DNA of 64,000 bases from Chromobacterium vaccinii (GTDB taxonomy: Bacteria > Pseudomonadota > Gammaproteobacteria > Burkholderiales > Chromobacteriaceae). The translations under genes were made by a program, and so were the position numbers. Below are positions 17,229 through 25,918 of the stretch, piece by piece. Numbering within the stretch: position 1 is the stretch's first letter; each line of letters begins with the position of its first letter. The notes beneath the pieces were generated by a model, which was not told where the DNA came from, ran no database searches, and worked only from the letters and a program-made list of their open reading frames with translations. The stretch lies in the NCBI RefSeq assembly GCF_000971335.1, contig NZ_JZJL01000018.1, positions 1 through 64,000 of the forward strand. The letters run 5' to 3'.

Positions 17229-18614
17229 ATGGAATCCACACCGGGCCAAGCCATGAGCCAAACCATGAACTGGGAGAGCCTGCTCTCCACCCGCCGTTTC
17301 AAGATCATCCAGGACGAAGTGAGGGAAACCCGGACCCCGGCCACCCAGGAAGGCGGCTCCGGCCTGCGCACCGACTTCCACATCGACCACGACCGGGTGG
17401 TGTTCTCCAGCGCCTTCCGCCGGCTGGGCCGCAAGACCCAGGTGCACCCGCTGGCCCGCCACGACCACACCCATAACCGCCTCACCCACAGCGTGGAGGT
17501 GGCCAGCGTCGGCCGCAGCCTGGGCAACCGCGTGGGCGTGATGCTGGAGCACGACGGCCTGCTGCCGGCCGGCTACACGCCGCACGACATCGGCGCCGTG
17601 GTGCAGGTGGCCTGCCTGGCGCACGACATCGGCAACCCGCCATTTGGCCATACAGGCGAGTACGCGCTGCGCGACTGGTTCCGCGACGAGCGCAACGCGC
17701 ATTGGCTGAGCGGCTTGTCGGCGGCGGAAATCCGCGACGTGCAAACCTACGAAGGCAACGCCCACGGCCTGCGCATGCTGGCCACGCTGGAAATGTACAG
17801 CGGCGAGGGCGGCATGCGCCTCACCTCCGCCGCGCTGGGCACGCTGATCAAGTATCCGTGGACCGCCGACGCGCCGTCGGCTTACGAGCGCGACAAGTTC
17901 AACATCTACCGCACCGAGCTGCCGTATTTCGAACGCGTAGCCGAGGAACTGGGCCTGCTGCGCCACGGTCCGCTGCAATGGAGCCGCCACCCGCTGTCCT
18001 ATCTGATGGAGGCCGCCGACGACATCTGCTACGCGATTCTGGATCTGGAAGACGCGGTGGAAATCGGCATTCTGGATTTCAAGGAATTCGAAACGCTGTT
18101 CTCCGGCTTCTCCGAACACGAGCGCGTATGGGGCATGCACGATGTCCGCCAGAAATGCGGAACGCTGCGCGGGGTGGCCATCGGCCGCTGCGTGACCGAA
18201 GTGGCGGAAAAATTCATGATGCACCACCCCTCGCTGCTGCGCGGCGAATTCCCGGCCAAAGACCTGATCAATCTGTGCGATCCGGCAGTGCAGGATGCGC
18301 TGCTGCAAGCCAAGGAGCTGGCCAGCCACAAGGTGTACCGCCATCGCACCAAGCTGGTGACCGAGCTGGCCTCCTACCCCTGCATCGCCACCATCCTCAA
18401 CGTGCTGGTGCCGGCGGTGCACGCTTTCGTCACCAAGGACGACAAGGAACTCACCCCGCGCGAGCACCTGGCGATGGGCCTGCTGGAAGGCCATATTCAA
18501 ACAGGCGACAGCCTGTACCAGGCCTATATGAAGGTTCTGGACTTCGTCGGTGCCATGACCGACAACTACGCCGCCAACCTGGCGCGCGAACTGTCCGGCG
18601 TCGGCATTCTGTAG
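17229..18614 (+). CDS. dgt: Deoxyguanosinetriphosphate triphosphohydrolase
   Basis: The HD-domain enzyme cleaves dGTP to deoxyguanosine and tripolyphosphate. Visible motifs are RTDFHIDHDRVVFSSAFRRLGRKTQVHPL, the first metal His in NRLTHSVEVA, and the HD dyad in CLAHDIGNPPFGHTGE. The distal Asp lies in MEAADDICYAILDLEDAVE. Length as drawn is 461 aa; internal ATGs at 17253 and 17265 (MNWESLLSTRR) are equally good starts because no strong ribosome site marks 17229. The histidine phosphatase gene follows 20 nt later. Confidence 0.92.
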   Translation: MESTPGQAMSQTMNWESLLSTRRFKIIQDEVRETRTPATQEGGSGLRTDFHIDHDRVVFSSAFRRLGRKTQVHPLARHDHTHNRLTHSVEVASVGRSLGNRVGVMLEHDGLLPAGYTPHDIGAVVQVACLAHDIGNPPFGHTGEYALRDWFRDERNAHWLSGLSAAEIRDVQTYEGNAHGLRMLATLEMYSGEGGMRLTSAALGTLIKYPWTADAPSAYERDKFNIYRTELPYFERVAEELGLLRHGPLQWSRHPLSYLMEAADDICYAILDLEDAVEIGILDFKEFETLFSGFSEHERVWGMHDVRQKCGTLRGVAIGRCVTEVAEKFMMHHPSLLRGEFPAKDLINLCDPAVQDALLQAKELASHKVYRHRTKLVTELASYPCIATILNVLVPAVHAFVTKDDKELTPREHLAMGLLEGHIQTGDSLYQAYMKVLDFVGAMTDNYAANLARELSGVGIL

Positions 18615-18634
18615 ATACTCGAAGAAAGGCGACA

Positions 18635-19276
18635 ATGACTCAGCCCGTTACCCGCTTCTGCCTGGTTCGCCACGGCGAAACCGACTGGAATCGCGAATAC
18701 CGGCTGCAAGGCCATACCGACATCCCCCTCAACCACGCCGGCCTGGAACAGGCCAGCCAGCTGGCCCAGGCCTTCCGGCCCGACCACGCCTTCCAGGCGC
18801 TGTACGTCAGCGACTTGATCCGCACCCGGCAAACTTCCGCTCCGCTGCAAACCCGGCTGCAACTCAACGCCCATTACACGCCGCAGTTGCGCGAGCGCCA
18901 TATGGGCGCGCTGCAGGGCCTTACCTATGCGGAAGCGGCCGAGCAAATTCCCGACCTCTACCGCCAGCACCAGGCGCGCGATCCCGACTTCGACCTGGAA
19001 GGCGGCGAAAGCCTGCGCCGTTTCCGCGCCCGCATTCTGGACGGCCTCGCCAGCATCGCCGCCCTGCATCCAGGCGAGAACGTGCTGATCGTCACCCACG
19101 GCGGCGTGCTGGACATCATCTACCGCGCCGCCACGTCAAAACCATTGGAAGACAAGCGCGACTTCCCCATCCCCAACGCCGCGCTGAACTGGCTGGACTA
19201 TCAGGACGGCGGCTGGACGCTGCGCCGCTGGGCCGACGAATCCCACCTCAGCGGCGCGCTCGACGAAATCCAGTAA
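18635..19276 (+). CDS. Histidine phosphatase (phosphoglycerate mutase-like)
   Basis: This 213-aa enzyme of the branch-1 histidine phosphatase superfamily carries the phospho-His motif FCLVRHGETDWN (about 8-19). Arg lies in SDLIRTRQTSAP, Glu in LRERHMGALQG, and the second His in IVTHGGVLD. The pattern GALQGLTYAEA matches GpmB/CobC-like broad phosphatases rather than glycolytic GpmA. AAAGG precedes the start. It is probably co-transcribed with dgt. Confidence 0.9.
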   Translation: MTQPVTRFCLVRHGETDWNREYRLQGHTDIPLNHAGLEQASQLAQAFRPDHAFQALYVSDLIRTRQTSAPLQTRLQLNAHYTPQLRERHMGALQGLTYAEAAEQIPDLYRQHQARDPDFDLEGGESLRRFRARILDGLASIAALHPGENVLIVTHGGVLDIIYRAATSKPLEDKRDFPIPNAALNWLDYQDGGWTLRRWADESHLSGALDEIQ

Positions 19277-19437
19277 CCCAGCGGCGGCAGAATGTCCGGG
19301 ACCGCATGCGCCGTCCCGGATAGCACGCTCCACGCGGCGGCGGGAATTTGCTAGTCTCCGGTAAGAAAGCCGCCCGCGCGGCGACCAACCATCAAGCGCC
19401 CTAGCCAGCTGGGCCGGACGACACAAGGACACCCGCC

Positions 19438-19827
19438 ATGACCATAGAGAAAACTGACGCCGAATGGCGCGCGCAACTGACGCCGGAGCAGTACCGCGTC
19501 GCCCGCCAATCCGGCACCGAGCGCCCGTTCAGCGGCGAACACTACTTCCACAACAAGAAGGGCGACTACTTCTGCGTCTGCTGCGGCGCCCTGCTGTTCC
19601 ATAGCGACACCAAGTTCGACGCCGGCTGCGGCTGGCCCAGTTTCTGGGCCGAAGCCGCCGGCGCCAACATCCAGCGCATCACGGATACCAGCCACGGCAT
19701 GGTGCGCGTGGAAGTGCGCTGCTCGCATTGCGACGCCCACCTTGGCCACGTATTCGAAGACGGCCCGGAGCCAAGCGGCGAGCGGTACTGCATCAACTCA
19801 GTATGCTTGGATTTCAAGGCGGAATGA
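19438..19827 (+). CDS. msrB: Peptide-methionine (R)-S-oxide reductase
   Basis: This 129-aa MsrB repairs oxidised methionine (R form). The catalytic Cys118 sits in RYCINS. The structural zinc ligands are present as CVCCG (CxxC) and [10 protein letters not shown] (CxxC). The substrate motif GCGWPSFW is intact. Start ATG 19438 begins the conserved [21 protein letters not shown]. It is followed by a very long palindromic terminator. Confidence 0.96.
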   Translation: MTIEKTDAEWRAQLTPEQYRVARQSGTERPFSGEHYFHNKKGDYFCVCCGALLFHSDTKFDAGCGWPSFWAEAAGANIQRITDTSHGMVRVEVRCSHCDAHLGHVFEDGPEPSGERYCINSVCLDFKAE

Positions 19828-19887
19828 GTTGTGTTGTAGGTTTTCAAAGTTACTGCAAACTCTGTGCACATAGTTGAAAAATGCACC

Positions 19888-19931
19888 AACTCGGGGCGTA
19901 ACCATTAATGGTTACGCCCCGAGTTTATTTA
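19888..19931. terminator. 38-bp perfect palindrome, terminator
   Basis: Positions 19888-19925 form a perfect 38-bp palindrome with no unpaired bases at the centre, followed by TTATTTA. It most likely terminates msrB. It can also act on the minus strand, where a coding-like remnant ends at 19929. Confidence 0.8.
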
Positions 19932-20157
19932 CCCATCCATTACACGTTTTTTTGAAATATAGACGTCCCCCCGCTCATCCAAACCCCGAATAATCTCGTT
20001 GAGAGTTTGTTCACCTGCCTCAAACGAGTGCCTACGGGTTCTAGACGCAGTGCAGGATTTTTCACTACATTACTGAAAGTTCCATATTTTTCATTAAGTA
20101 TGCGCAGCGTCTCCCTTCATGGATGCACTCAAAAATGGGAAAAGCCTTACTTGGCAA
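19929..20157 (-). pseudogene. Possible decayed ORF containing the 105-bp repeat
   Basis: The minus strand reads like a broken protein. One frame near 20060-19929 gives a plausible C-terminal stretch (SFEAGEQTLNEIIRGLDERG, then a short basic tail) ending at a TAA at 19929-19931. An adjacent frame through the repeat gives RILNEKYGTFSNVVKNPALR. Stops and frame changes prevent a single ORF. I cannot name the family; the NPALR block is weakly reminiscent of phage terminase small subunits. This is a low-confidence interpretation. Confidence 0.25.
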
Positions 20158-20370
20158 AGGCGAAACTTTTCACTTACTTTGCCTCCCTACAGGTCTGCCC
20201 CGGCCCCCGTGGACAGTCCAGGATAGGACAGGGTTGCCTACAGGAGCCGTGGTAGTTCAGACTCACATGAAATAGCATCCGCAAAACCCGGGGCGCTTCA
20301 CGTTGGGTTGATTGGCGCGCATATCGCACTCCAGATGCAGCGGGCCATCGGTCAGATGCCAGGGCGGCGC
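19932..20370. other. Gene-poor gap between msrB and dabA
   Basis: About 440 bp without an intact gene. It is less GC-rich than its surroundings and contains the decayed minus-strand ORF and copy 1 of the 105-bp repeat. The right part (20160-20370) holds nothing I recognise. Confidence 0.6.
20053..20157 (+). repeat. Dispersed repeat family 2, copy 1 (105 bp)
   Basis: This 105-bp segment aligns without gaps to 36442-36546, with 13 mismatches counted by eye (about 88% identity). Shared blocks include CTGAAAGTTC, TAAGTATGCGCAGCG and GATGCACTCAAAA. Weaker similarity continues about 20 bp to the right. It lies in a gene-free gap between msrB and dabA. Confidence 0.85.
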
Positions 20371-22668
20371 TCAATCATCTCTCCACCCGCCATCGGCATG
20401 CCAGCGCAGCGGCCTGTCGCCGTGCACGCAATACAGGTGCAGCCAGCCGTTTTCCGCCAGCTGGCGCGGGATGGGCTGCGCCGCCAGCGCTTGCGCCAGC
20501 CTGTCCGGCGGCGCGTCTATGCAGGCGGCCAGCCGCAGCGGAGCGTGGCGCAGGCGCTGGCCGTCGTGCACCGACTGCCAGGCCAGGCCGATGCGCAAGT
20601 CGCCGCTATTGCCTTCGAACACGCCGATGCGGCCGCCCACCACATTGTGCAGCAGCTTGTTGCCGCTGCCGAAGCGGCGCGGGTCCACCGTGGAGGCGAA
20701 GTACTGCATGTTGATCCAGTGCGCCACCACCATGGGCGCGGCGAGGATGGCCTGCAGCCCTTTGCCGGCCGGGTCGGCGCGCCAGTCGTATTCATGCAGG
20801 AAGGCGCGGCCACCCAAGTCGAGCTTGCGCGTCTTGCCCCGCGGCGCGGCGATGAACAGCGCATTGCCGGCCAGCCCCCATTCGGGCCGCGTCTCCGCCC
20901 AGTCGTCGCCCTTCTGCCGCATTTTTTGCAACAGGATGGCGTCGTCCGCTTCCGGCGCGAGGCCGACCAGCGGCGCGCGCGCGTCCGCGCCCAGGGTGTC
21001 CGCGTCCAGCAACAGGATTTCGTCGCTGTGCGTCAGGTGCAGCGCGGGCAGGAATACCGTGTCGGCGGGAATGGGCCGGCCCAGCGCCGCCAGCCACTCG
21101 CGCAGCGCCGGATCATTGAGCCAGTGGGCCAAGAGCCGCACATGCTGATGGCCGCCATGCCCGCCGCAGGCGCCGCATTGCAGCGCCGCCGCCTGCGGAT
21201 TGTTGCTGACGTGGCTGGCATGGCCGACCAGCAGCACCCAGGGGGCGAGCGCGCCGGCCAGACCCATGGCCGGCAGCAGGCTGGAGACGATTTCCGCGCG
21301 TTTATCCAGGCCAAGCCCGTCCCGGGGCACTGGCCTGGCGCTGCGCGGCGTCAGCCAGGGATCGAGCTGCGGCAGCGCGGCTTGACGGCCGCGCGCCTTG
21401 CTGCGCCCGGCCAGCGCCGCCAGCTTGCCGAGGCCGGCGCTTTCCACCAGGGCGAACCCAGACAGCGGCGAGCGCTGGAAGGCCCGCCAGCCGCGCCGCG
21501 CGGCAGATGGCTTGGATGCGGGCGCCGCACTCGCTTCCCAGCCCGGCGCCAGCAGCGCCGGCAGGCGCGGCTGGGCGACATCGCTGCCCGGCACGCGGTA
21601 GGCCAGCGGCAGGCCGAAAAAGCCGGCGAAGCCGTAGGTGCGGCTGTCGGGAACGGTTTCCTCCAGCGCGCGGCGCAGCGGCTCGGAACGCACGTCGATG
21701 CAGAACACGGCTTGCATCGCCGGACGAGTGGCGTCTTCGGCGGCGGATTCGCGGCACAGCGCCTGGGCCAGCGGCGCATGCAAGGACAGTTCATGCGCGC
21801 GCTGCCAGATCAGCGCGCGCGCGTCGGCGCGGCCATGCCGGCGCGGCTCCCAATCGCGGCGCCAGGCCGCCCAGGCGCTGTCAGGCCCGCGCGCGCCGTC
21901 GTCCAGCAGGCATTCCCAAGCCATCTGGATCGCCAGCAGCTGGCGCAGGTGGCCATCGGCTTCGCCTTTCAGCCCGGCCTGCCAGCCAAGATAGGAGCAC
22001 CAGGCCGCCCAGCCGTTATTGCGCATCAGCAGAGCCTGCAGCCAGGCTGTCAGCCACCTCGGCTCTGCTTGCAACTGCGCGAGTCCGGCTGCCAGCATGG
22101 CCTCCGCGTCGCCGGGCAGACGTTCGGCGCGCAGGCGCAGCTGCTCGCGCCGCTCCGGCAAGGCGCTCAGGCCGTAAGGATGGCGCATCTGTTCCCGCCA
22201 GGCGGCGTAAAAGCCGCGCTCATGGTCCAGGTGCCAGTTGGCCTGATCGCGATCGAACCAGGCCGCGCAATACTGGCTAATCTGCTGGATGGCGACATCG
22301 GTCCAGCTTTGCGCGCCGAGCGGGCCCGCCGCCTCGCGATGGCAGGCGGCCAGCAGCCGCGGCGGCGGGGCAGGATCGGCATCGCGCGGCTCGGCGTCCA
22401 GCCAGGCTTGCGCGCCGCCGCTCCAGCCCGCCTCCGACAGCGCGGCCTCCAACGCCGCGGCGCTGATTTCGCCGCGCCGCCAGGCGTCCTGATATTCGCC
22501 GCGCGGCAAGTGCAGCGGGCTATCCGCCACCAGGCGCAGCGTGTCGGCGGCATGGCTGAAGCGCTGCTCGCGCAGGCCCCAGTACGGCGAGCTGGCCACC
22601 AGGCTGTCCAGCGGCCAGGCCGGCGCGATGGCGGCCAGGGCCTGGTCTATGGCCTTGCTGTCAATCAC
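20371..22668 (-). CDS. dabA: DabA: inorganic-carbon transporter, beta-carbonic-anhydrase-like subunit
   Basis: The 765-aa protein (DUF2309) is the cytoplasmic zinc subunit of the DAB bicarbonate-accumulation complex. Zinc-site motifs are FCIDVRSEPLRRALE (Cys, Asp, Arg) and the downstream GHASHVSNNP with QCGACGGHGGHQHVR (His, Cys). The N-terminal AWPLDSLVASSPYWGL and C-terminal MVVAHWINMQYFASTVDPRRFGSGNKLLHNVVGG are family landmarks. The start is GTG at 22666-22668, overlapping dabB by 8 nt, so the subunits are translationally coupled. In other bacteria DabAB couples CO2 hydration to ion flow and supports growth in low CO2. Confidence 0.94.
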   Translation of the reverse strand: MIDSKAIDQALAAIAPAWPLDSLVASSPYWGLREQRFSHAADTLRLVADSPLHLPRGEYQDAWRRGEISAAALEAALSEAGWSGGAQAWLDAEPRDADPAPPPRLLAACHREAAGPLGAQSWTDVAIQQISQYCAAWFDRDQANWHLDHERGFYAAWREQMRHPYGLSALPERREQLRLRAERLPGDAEAMLAAGLAQLQAEPRWLTAWLQALLMRNNGWAAWCSYLGWQAGLKGEADGHLRQLLAIQMAWECLLDDGARGPDSAWAAWRRDWEPRRHGRADARALIWQRAHELSLHAPLAQALCRESAAEDATRPAMQAVFCIDVRSEPLRRALEETVPDSRTYGFAGFFGLPLAYRVPGSDVAQPRLPALLAPGWEASAAPASKPSAARRGWRAFQRSPLSGFALVESAGLGKLAALAGRSKARGRQAALPQLDPWLTPRSARPVPRDGLGLDKRAEIVSSLLPAMGLAGALAPWVLLVGHASHVSNNPQAAALQCGACGGHGGHQHVRLLAHWLNDPALREWLAALGRPIPADTVFLPALHLTHSDEILLLDADTLGADARAPLVGLAPEADDAILLQKMRQKGDDWAETRPEWGLAGNALFIAAPRGKTRKLDLGGRAFLHEYDWRADPAGKGLQAILAAPMVVAHWINMQYFASTVDPRRFGSGNKLLHNVVGGRIGVFEGNSGDLRIGLAWQSVHDGQRLRHAPLRLAACIDAPPDRLAQALAAQPIPRQLAENGWLHLYCVHGDRPLRWHADGGWRDD

Positions 22669-24160
22669 GGCTGCTCTCCCGCAGTTGAGGCCATTTCAGG
22701 GCGAAGGGAGCGGCTGGGCGCGGAAGGCGGCGGCCCAGCATGCACCACCATTCGTCCAGATGGAAGCCGGCGAAGGCATGCGGGTAGATCCGGCGCGCCA
22801 GCGCGCCTTGCGGATGGCGCAGCAGCCAGCCTTGCAGCAGGAAGGCGAGCAGGAACAGCGCGGCCAGCAAGGCTTGCGCCCACTCCGGCGGCAACGGGCC
22901 ATGCAGCGGCAGGATCCGCGCCGCCAGCGCGTGCAGCAGCAGATACGACTGGCTCAAGGCCAGCGCGGCCAGCCAGCCGGACCAGCCGCGCAGCAGCGCG
23001 CCCATGCCCAGGCCCATCGCCAGCCAGAACAGCGGCGGCAAGGCGGCAGCTGGAGTCCAGCGCTGCCACAGCCATTGCGAAGCCGCCAGCAGCGCGGCCG
23101 CGATCAGACCGCGCGCCAGATGAAGGAGAACGCCATCGGCCTCTTCCCCGCCCAACATGCGCCGCGCCGCGCTGTCGCGCGCCGTTTCGCCGGCCAGCAG
23201 GAAGGCGTGGGCCTTGTAGAACGAGTGGGCCAGCAGATGCAGCAAGGCCAGCGCATACCAGCCCATGCCGATTTCCAGCAGCATGAAGCCCATCTGCGCG
23301 CAGGTGGACCAGGCCAGGCGCAGCTTGATGCTGATGCGCGTCAGCATCACCACGCAGCACAACAGCGCGCTGGCGCCGCCCCACAGCATCAGCAGGATGC
23401 TGGCCGGCGGCGTGGCTTGCAGCAGCGGCGCCGCCTTGATCAGCACCATGCCGCCCAGATTCACCACCCCGGCGTGCAGCAGCGCGGAAATCGGCGTCGG
23501 CGCTTCCATCACCTGGGTCAGCCAACCATGGAAGGGCAGCTGGGCGGTCTTGATCGCCACCGCCGCCGCCAGCAGCAGGCCGGCCGCCGCGGCGTAGCCC
23601 TGCGCGCCATCGGCCAACGCCTGCGGCGAGCCGGGCAGCAGGCTGAGGCTGCCGCCTGACAGCGCCCACAGCAGCAGCGCGCCCAGCAACAAGAGCTCGG
23701 CCAGCCGGCTGGCGCGCCATTCGCGGCGGGCGGCCAGTTGCGCCGCCGGCCGGCCGGGGTAAAAGGTAAGCAGCGCCTGCAAGGCCAGGCTGCAAGCGAT
23801 CCAGGCCAGCGCCATCAGCAACAGGTGGCTGGCTTGCACTACCAGCGTCACAGCCGCCAGCAGGCAGCCGATGGCACGCAAGAAGCGCGCCTGGCCCGGC
23901 TCGCCTTGCATGTAGCGGCGCGAGTAGCGCAGCACCATCCAGCCCAGCAGCTGGATCAGCGCCTGCATCAGCCACGCGGCGGCGAACCACGGCGCAGGCG
24001 TGGGCAGGAAGATCAGGGGAAGCAGCAGCAGGCCGCCGGCCAGGGCGGCGATTTCGGCTGCCCGCCAGTGGCGCGGCAGCGCGCGGCCCGGCCACAGGGC
24101 GGGCAGCAACCAGGCCAGCGCGATGGCGCATGGCAACGCGGCAAGCAGGGTTTGGGGCAT
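22661..24160 (-). CDS. dabB: DabB: proton-translocating membrane subunit of the DAB complex
   Basis: The 499-aa polytopic protein resembles NuoL/ND5 and MrpA antiporter subunits. The core helices carry IKTAQLPFHGWLTQVMEAPTPISALLHAGVVNLGGMVLIK, the conserved proton-channel region. LAHSFYKAHAFLLAGETARDSAARRM is the second signature, with its Lys in the membrane. About 13 membrane helices are expected. It precedes dabA with an 8-nt overlap and has GGAG seven nt before ATG 24160. A LysR gene is divergent, the usual arrangement for dab operons. Confidence 0.93.
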   Translation of the reverse strand: MPQTLLAALPCAIALAWLLPALWPGRALPRHWRAAEIAALAGGLLLLPLIFLPTPAPWFAAAWLMQALIQLLGWMVLRYSRRYMQGEPGQARFLRAIGCLLAAVTLVVQASHLLLMALAWIACSLALQALLTFYPGRPAAQLAARREWRASRLAELLLLGALLLWALSGGSLSLLPGSPQALADGAQGYAAAAGLLLAAAVAIKTAQLPFHGWLTQVMEAPTPISALLHAGVVNLGGMVLIKAAPLLQATPPASILLMLWGGASALLCCVVMLTRISIKLRLAWSTCAQMGFMLLEIGMGWYALALLHLLAHSFYKAHAFLLAGETARDSAARRMLGGEEADGVLLHLARGLIAAALLAASQWLWQRWTPAAALPPLFWLAMGLGMGALLRGWSGWLAALALSQSYLLLHALAARILPLHGPLPPEWAQALLAALFLLAFLLQGWLLRHPQGALARRIYPHAFAGFHLDEWWCMLGRRLPRPAAPFALKWPQLRESSRD

Positions 24161-24238
24161 GGAAGGCTCCGTTGTTTTCCTGCCCGAACTTTGCCTGAGC
24201 CAATATGTTCAGTAAAATAGATTAAATATTAGTTTTCA

Positions 24239-24253
24239 TTCTTAATTTAAGAA
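24239..24253. promoter_or_regulatory. Palindrome abutting the LysR start codon
   Basis: TTCTTAA-T-TTAAGAA is a perfect 7+1+7 inverted repeat in the AT-rich dabB/LysR intergenic region, ending 2 nt before the LysR ATG. It is a candidate operator. No ribosome site fits between it and the start. Confidence 0.45.
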
Positions 24254-24255
24254 CG

Positions 24256-25158
24256 ATGAGCCGGCTCAACTACCACCATCTGCATTATTTCTGGGCTGTC
24301 GCCAGCGAGGGCCACCTGACCCGCGCGGCCGAAAGGCTGCATGTCTCGCAATCGGCGCTGTCGGCGCAAATCCGCCAGCTGGAGCAGCAACTGGGCCAGC
24401 CGTTGTTCCTGCGCGAAGGCCGCAAGCTGCAGCTGACCGAGCTTGGCGCGGTGGTGATGCGCTATGCCGAAGAGATTTTCGCGCTGGGCAACGAGCTGTT
24501 GGCCGCCGCCGCCTCCGGCCAAGGACGCGGCACCTTGCGCATAGGCAGCGTGGCCACGCTGTCGCGCAATTTCCAGGAGTGGTTTTTGCAGCCGGTGCTG
24601 AAAGAAGCCGATGTACGGCTGGTGCTGGAATCCGGCAGCCTGGAGGAGCTGCTGCAGCGGCTCCAGGCGCACGAACTGGACGTGGTGCTGTCCAATCGCC
24701 CTGCCCTTGGCGACGACAAGCAATCCTGGCGTTGCCGCACGCTGGCGCGGCAGCCGGTGGTGCTGGTAGGGCCGCCACGGCCGGACGGGCAAACCTTCCA
24801 GTTCGAACGCGACCTGCCGGCGCTGCCGCTGCTGGTGCCCAGCCGCAAGAGCGAGATTCGCCTGCGTTTCGACCTGCTGTGCGAGGAACTGGCGCTGCAG
24901 CCGGCCATCCGCGCCGAAGTGGACGATATGGCCATGCTGCGCCTGCTGGCCCGCGACGCCGGCTGCGTGGCGCTGCTGCCGGCCATCGTCGTGCGCGACG
25001 AGCTCGGCAAGGGCTTGCTGCAACAATACTGCGTGGTGCCGCGCGTCGAGGAGACCTTCTACGCCATCACCGTGCAGCGCCAGTATCTGCCGCCGCTGCT
25101 GCAAGATCTGCTGCGCATGGCGGCAGACGATCAGGCGCGGAGCCTGGCCGCGCCCTGA
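24256..25158 (+). CDS. LysR-family regulator divergent from dabBA
   Basis: The 300-aa protein has an N-terminal winged helix (YFWAVASEGHLTRAAERLHVSQSALSAQIRQLEQQLG, residues about 11-48) and a LysR substrate-binding domain. It begins LNYHHLHYFWAVA, as in NhaR-like LysR proteins. Divergent placement 95 bp from dabB suggests it controls the bicarbonate-uptake operon, perhaps in response to CO2 supply; that is inference. There is no ribosome site before ATG 24256, so translation may be leaderless or weak. Confidence 0.88.
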   Translation: MSRLNYHHLHYFWAVASEGHLTRAAERLHVSQSALSAQIRQLEQQLGQPLFLREGRKLQLTELGAVVMRYAEEIFALGNELLAAAASGQGRGTLRIGSVATLSRNFQEWFLQPVLKEADVRLVLESGSLEELLQRLQAHELDVVLSNRPALGDDKQSWRCRTLARQPVVLVGPPRPDGQTFQFERDLPALPLLVPSRKSEIRLRFDLLCEELALQPAIRAEVDDMAMLRLLARDAGCVALLPAIVVRDELGKGLLQQYCVVPRVEETFYAITVQRQYLPPLLQDLLRMAADDQARSLAAP

Positions 25159-25167
25159 CCCGCGGCG

Positions 25168-25803
25168 TCACGATTCCCCGTCAGCCCGGCGACGGCCGGC
25201 CGACATGCCGTCGAAACAGACCTGAAGCATATGCCTGACGATGTCTTCGTCAGGGTATTTTCCATACACCCGCAAATACTCCACCGCCGGATCGCAGGTT
25301 CGCGAGTAATAACTGTACAGGATCACGTCCGTCGGCATGTCCGCCTGCAACTCCCCCTGCCGCTTGGCCTGTTCGACGATGCCCTGCAGCATTTTGTGCA
25401 GCTTGATCGCCCGGCTGACGTAACGCAGGCTGCGCGTCAGCATGGCGCGCACCTGCGGACTGGTCGAGGGCAGGAACGGCAACCCGCCCTCGAGGCGCAC
25501 CCGCAGCGCCCAGGCCAAGAGATCGCGCAGGCGGGCAAGCGGGCTCAACTCCGGCGCCTGCCGCGCCAGAAAATCCTGGGCGTCGTCCAGCAAGCGGATC
25601 ATCACCTCGGTCGCCAGCTCATCCTTGGATTTGAAATGCTTGTACAGGCTGGGCTTGGAAATCCCCGCTTCGCCGGCCACATCGTCCATGGTCATCAGGT
25701 CGAAACCCTTGCTCGCCAGCATCCGCGTCGTGGCGTCGAGCACGGCCTGCTCGCGCAGCTTGAAGGCCTGGTCCTTGAAGCTGAGCCTGCCTAATATACC
25801 CAT
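25168..25803 (-). CDS. TetR-family repressor
   Basis: The 211-aa protein has an N-terminal TetR helix-turn-helix (AVLDATTRMLASKGFDLMTMDDVAGEAGISKPSLYKHFKSKDEL, about 20-65) and a helical ligand domain. Start ATG 25803 is favoured over GTG 25812 because AAAAGG sits 8 nt upstream of it. It is divergent from the ten-gene FAD/DUF1365/cfa operon. A palindrome lies 14 nt before its start, so self-regulation and control of the operon are likely. Confidence 0.88.
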   Translation of the reverse strand: MGILGRLSFKDQAFKLREQAVLDATTRMLASKGFDLMTMDDVAGEAGISKPSLYKHFKSKDELATEVMIRLLDDAQDFLARQAPELSPLARLRDLLAWALRVRLEGGLPFLPSTSPQVRAMLTRSLRYVSRAIKLHKMLQGIVEQAKRQGELQADMPTDVILYSYYSRTCDPAVEYLRVYGKYPDEDIVRHMLQVCFDGMSAGRRRADGES

Positions 25804-25816
25804 CGGTAACACCTTT

Positions 25817-25828
25817 TACTGATCAGTA
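25817..25828. promoter_or_regulatory. Candidate TetR operator
   Basis: TACTGATCAGTA is a perfect 12-bp palindrome between the TetR gene and the divergent operon. It overlaps the TetR leader just upstream of its ribosome site. An AT-rich stretch with a possible -10 TATAAA (25859-25864) facing the operon lies about 30 bp to the right. Confidence 0.6.
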
Positions 25829-25918
25829 GAATTTTTTTCAAATCGGTTTTATCCTGAATATAAAGCAGCGCCGGCGCACTGCCAAGCCGGCGGATTTCCT
25901 ACCTCGCGACAGGACGAC

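Noticed and set aside
17076..18635. 519-aa minus-strand ORF opposite dgt
   Set aside because: Composition is typical of antisense shadow frames and dgt motifs are unambiguous.
20308..23286. Very long plus-strand ORF opposite dabA/dabB
   Set aside because: Arg/Gln/Ala-rich shadow of the high-GC antisense frame; dabA and dabB on the other strand have clear family motifs.
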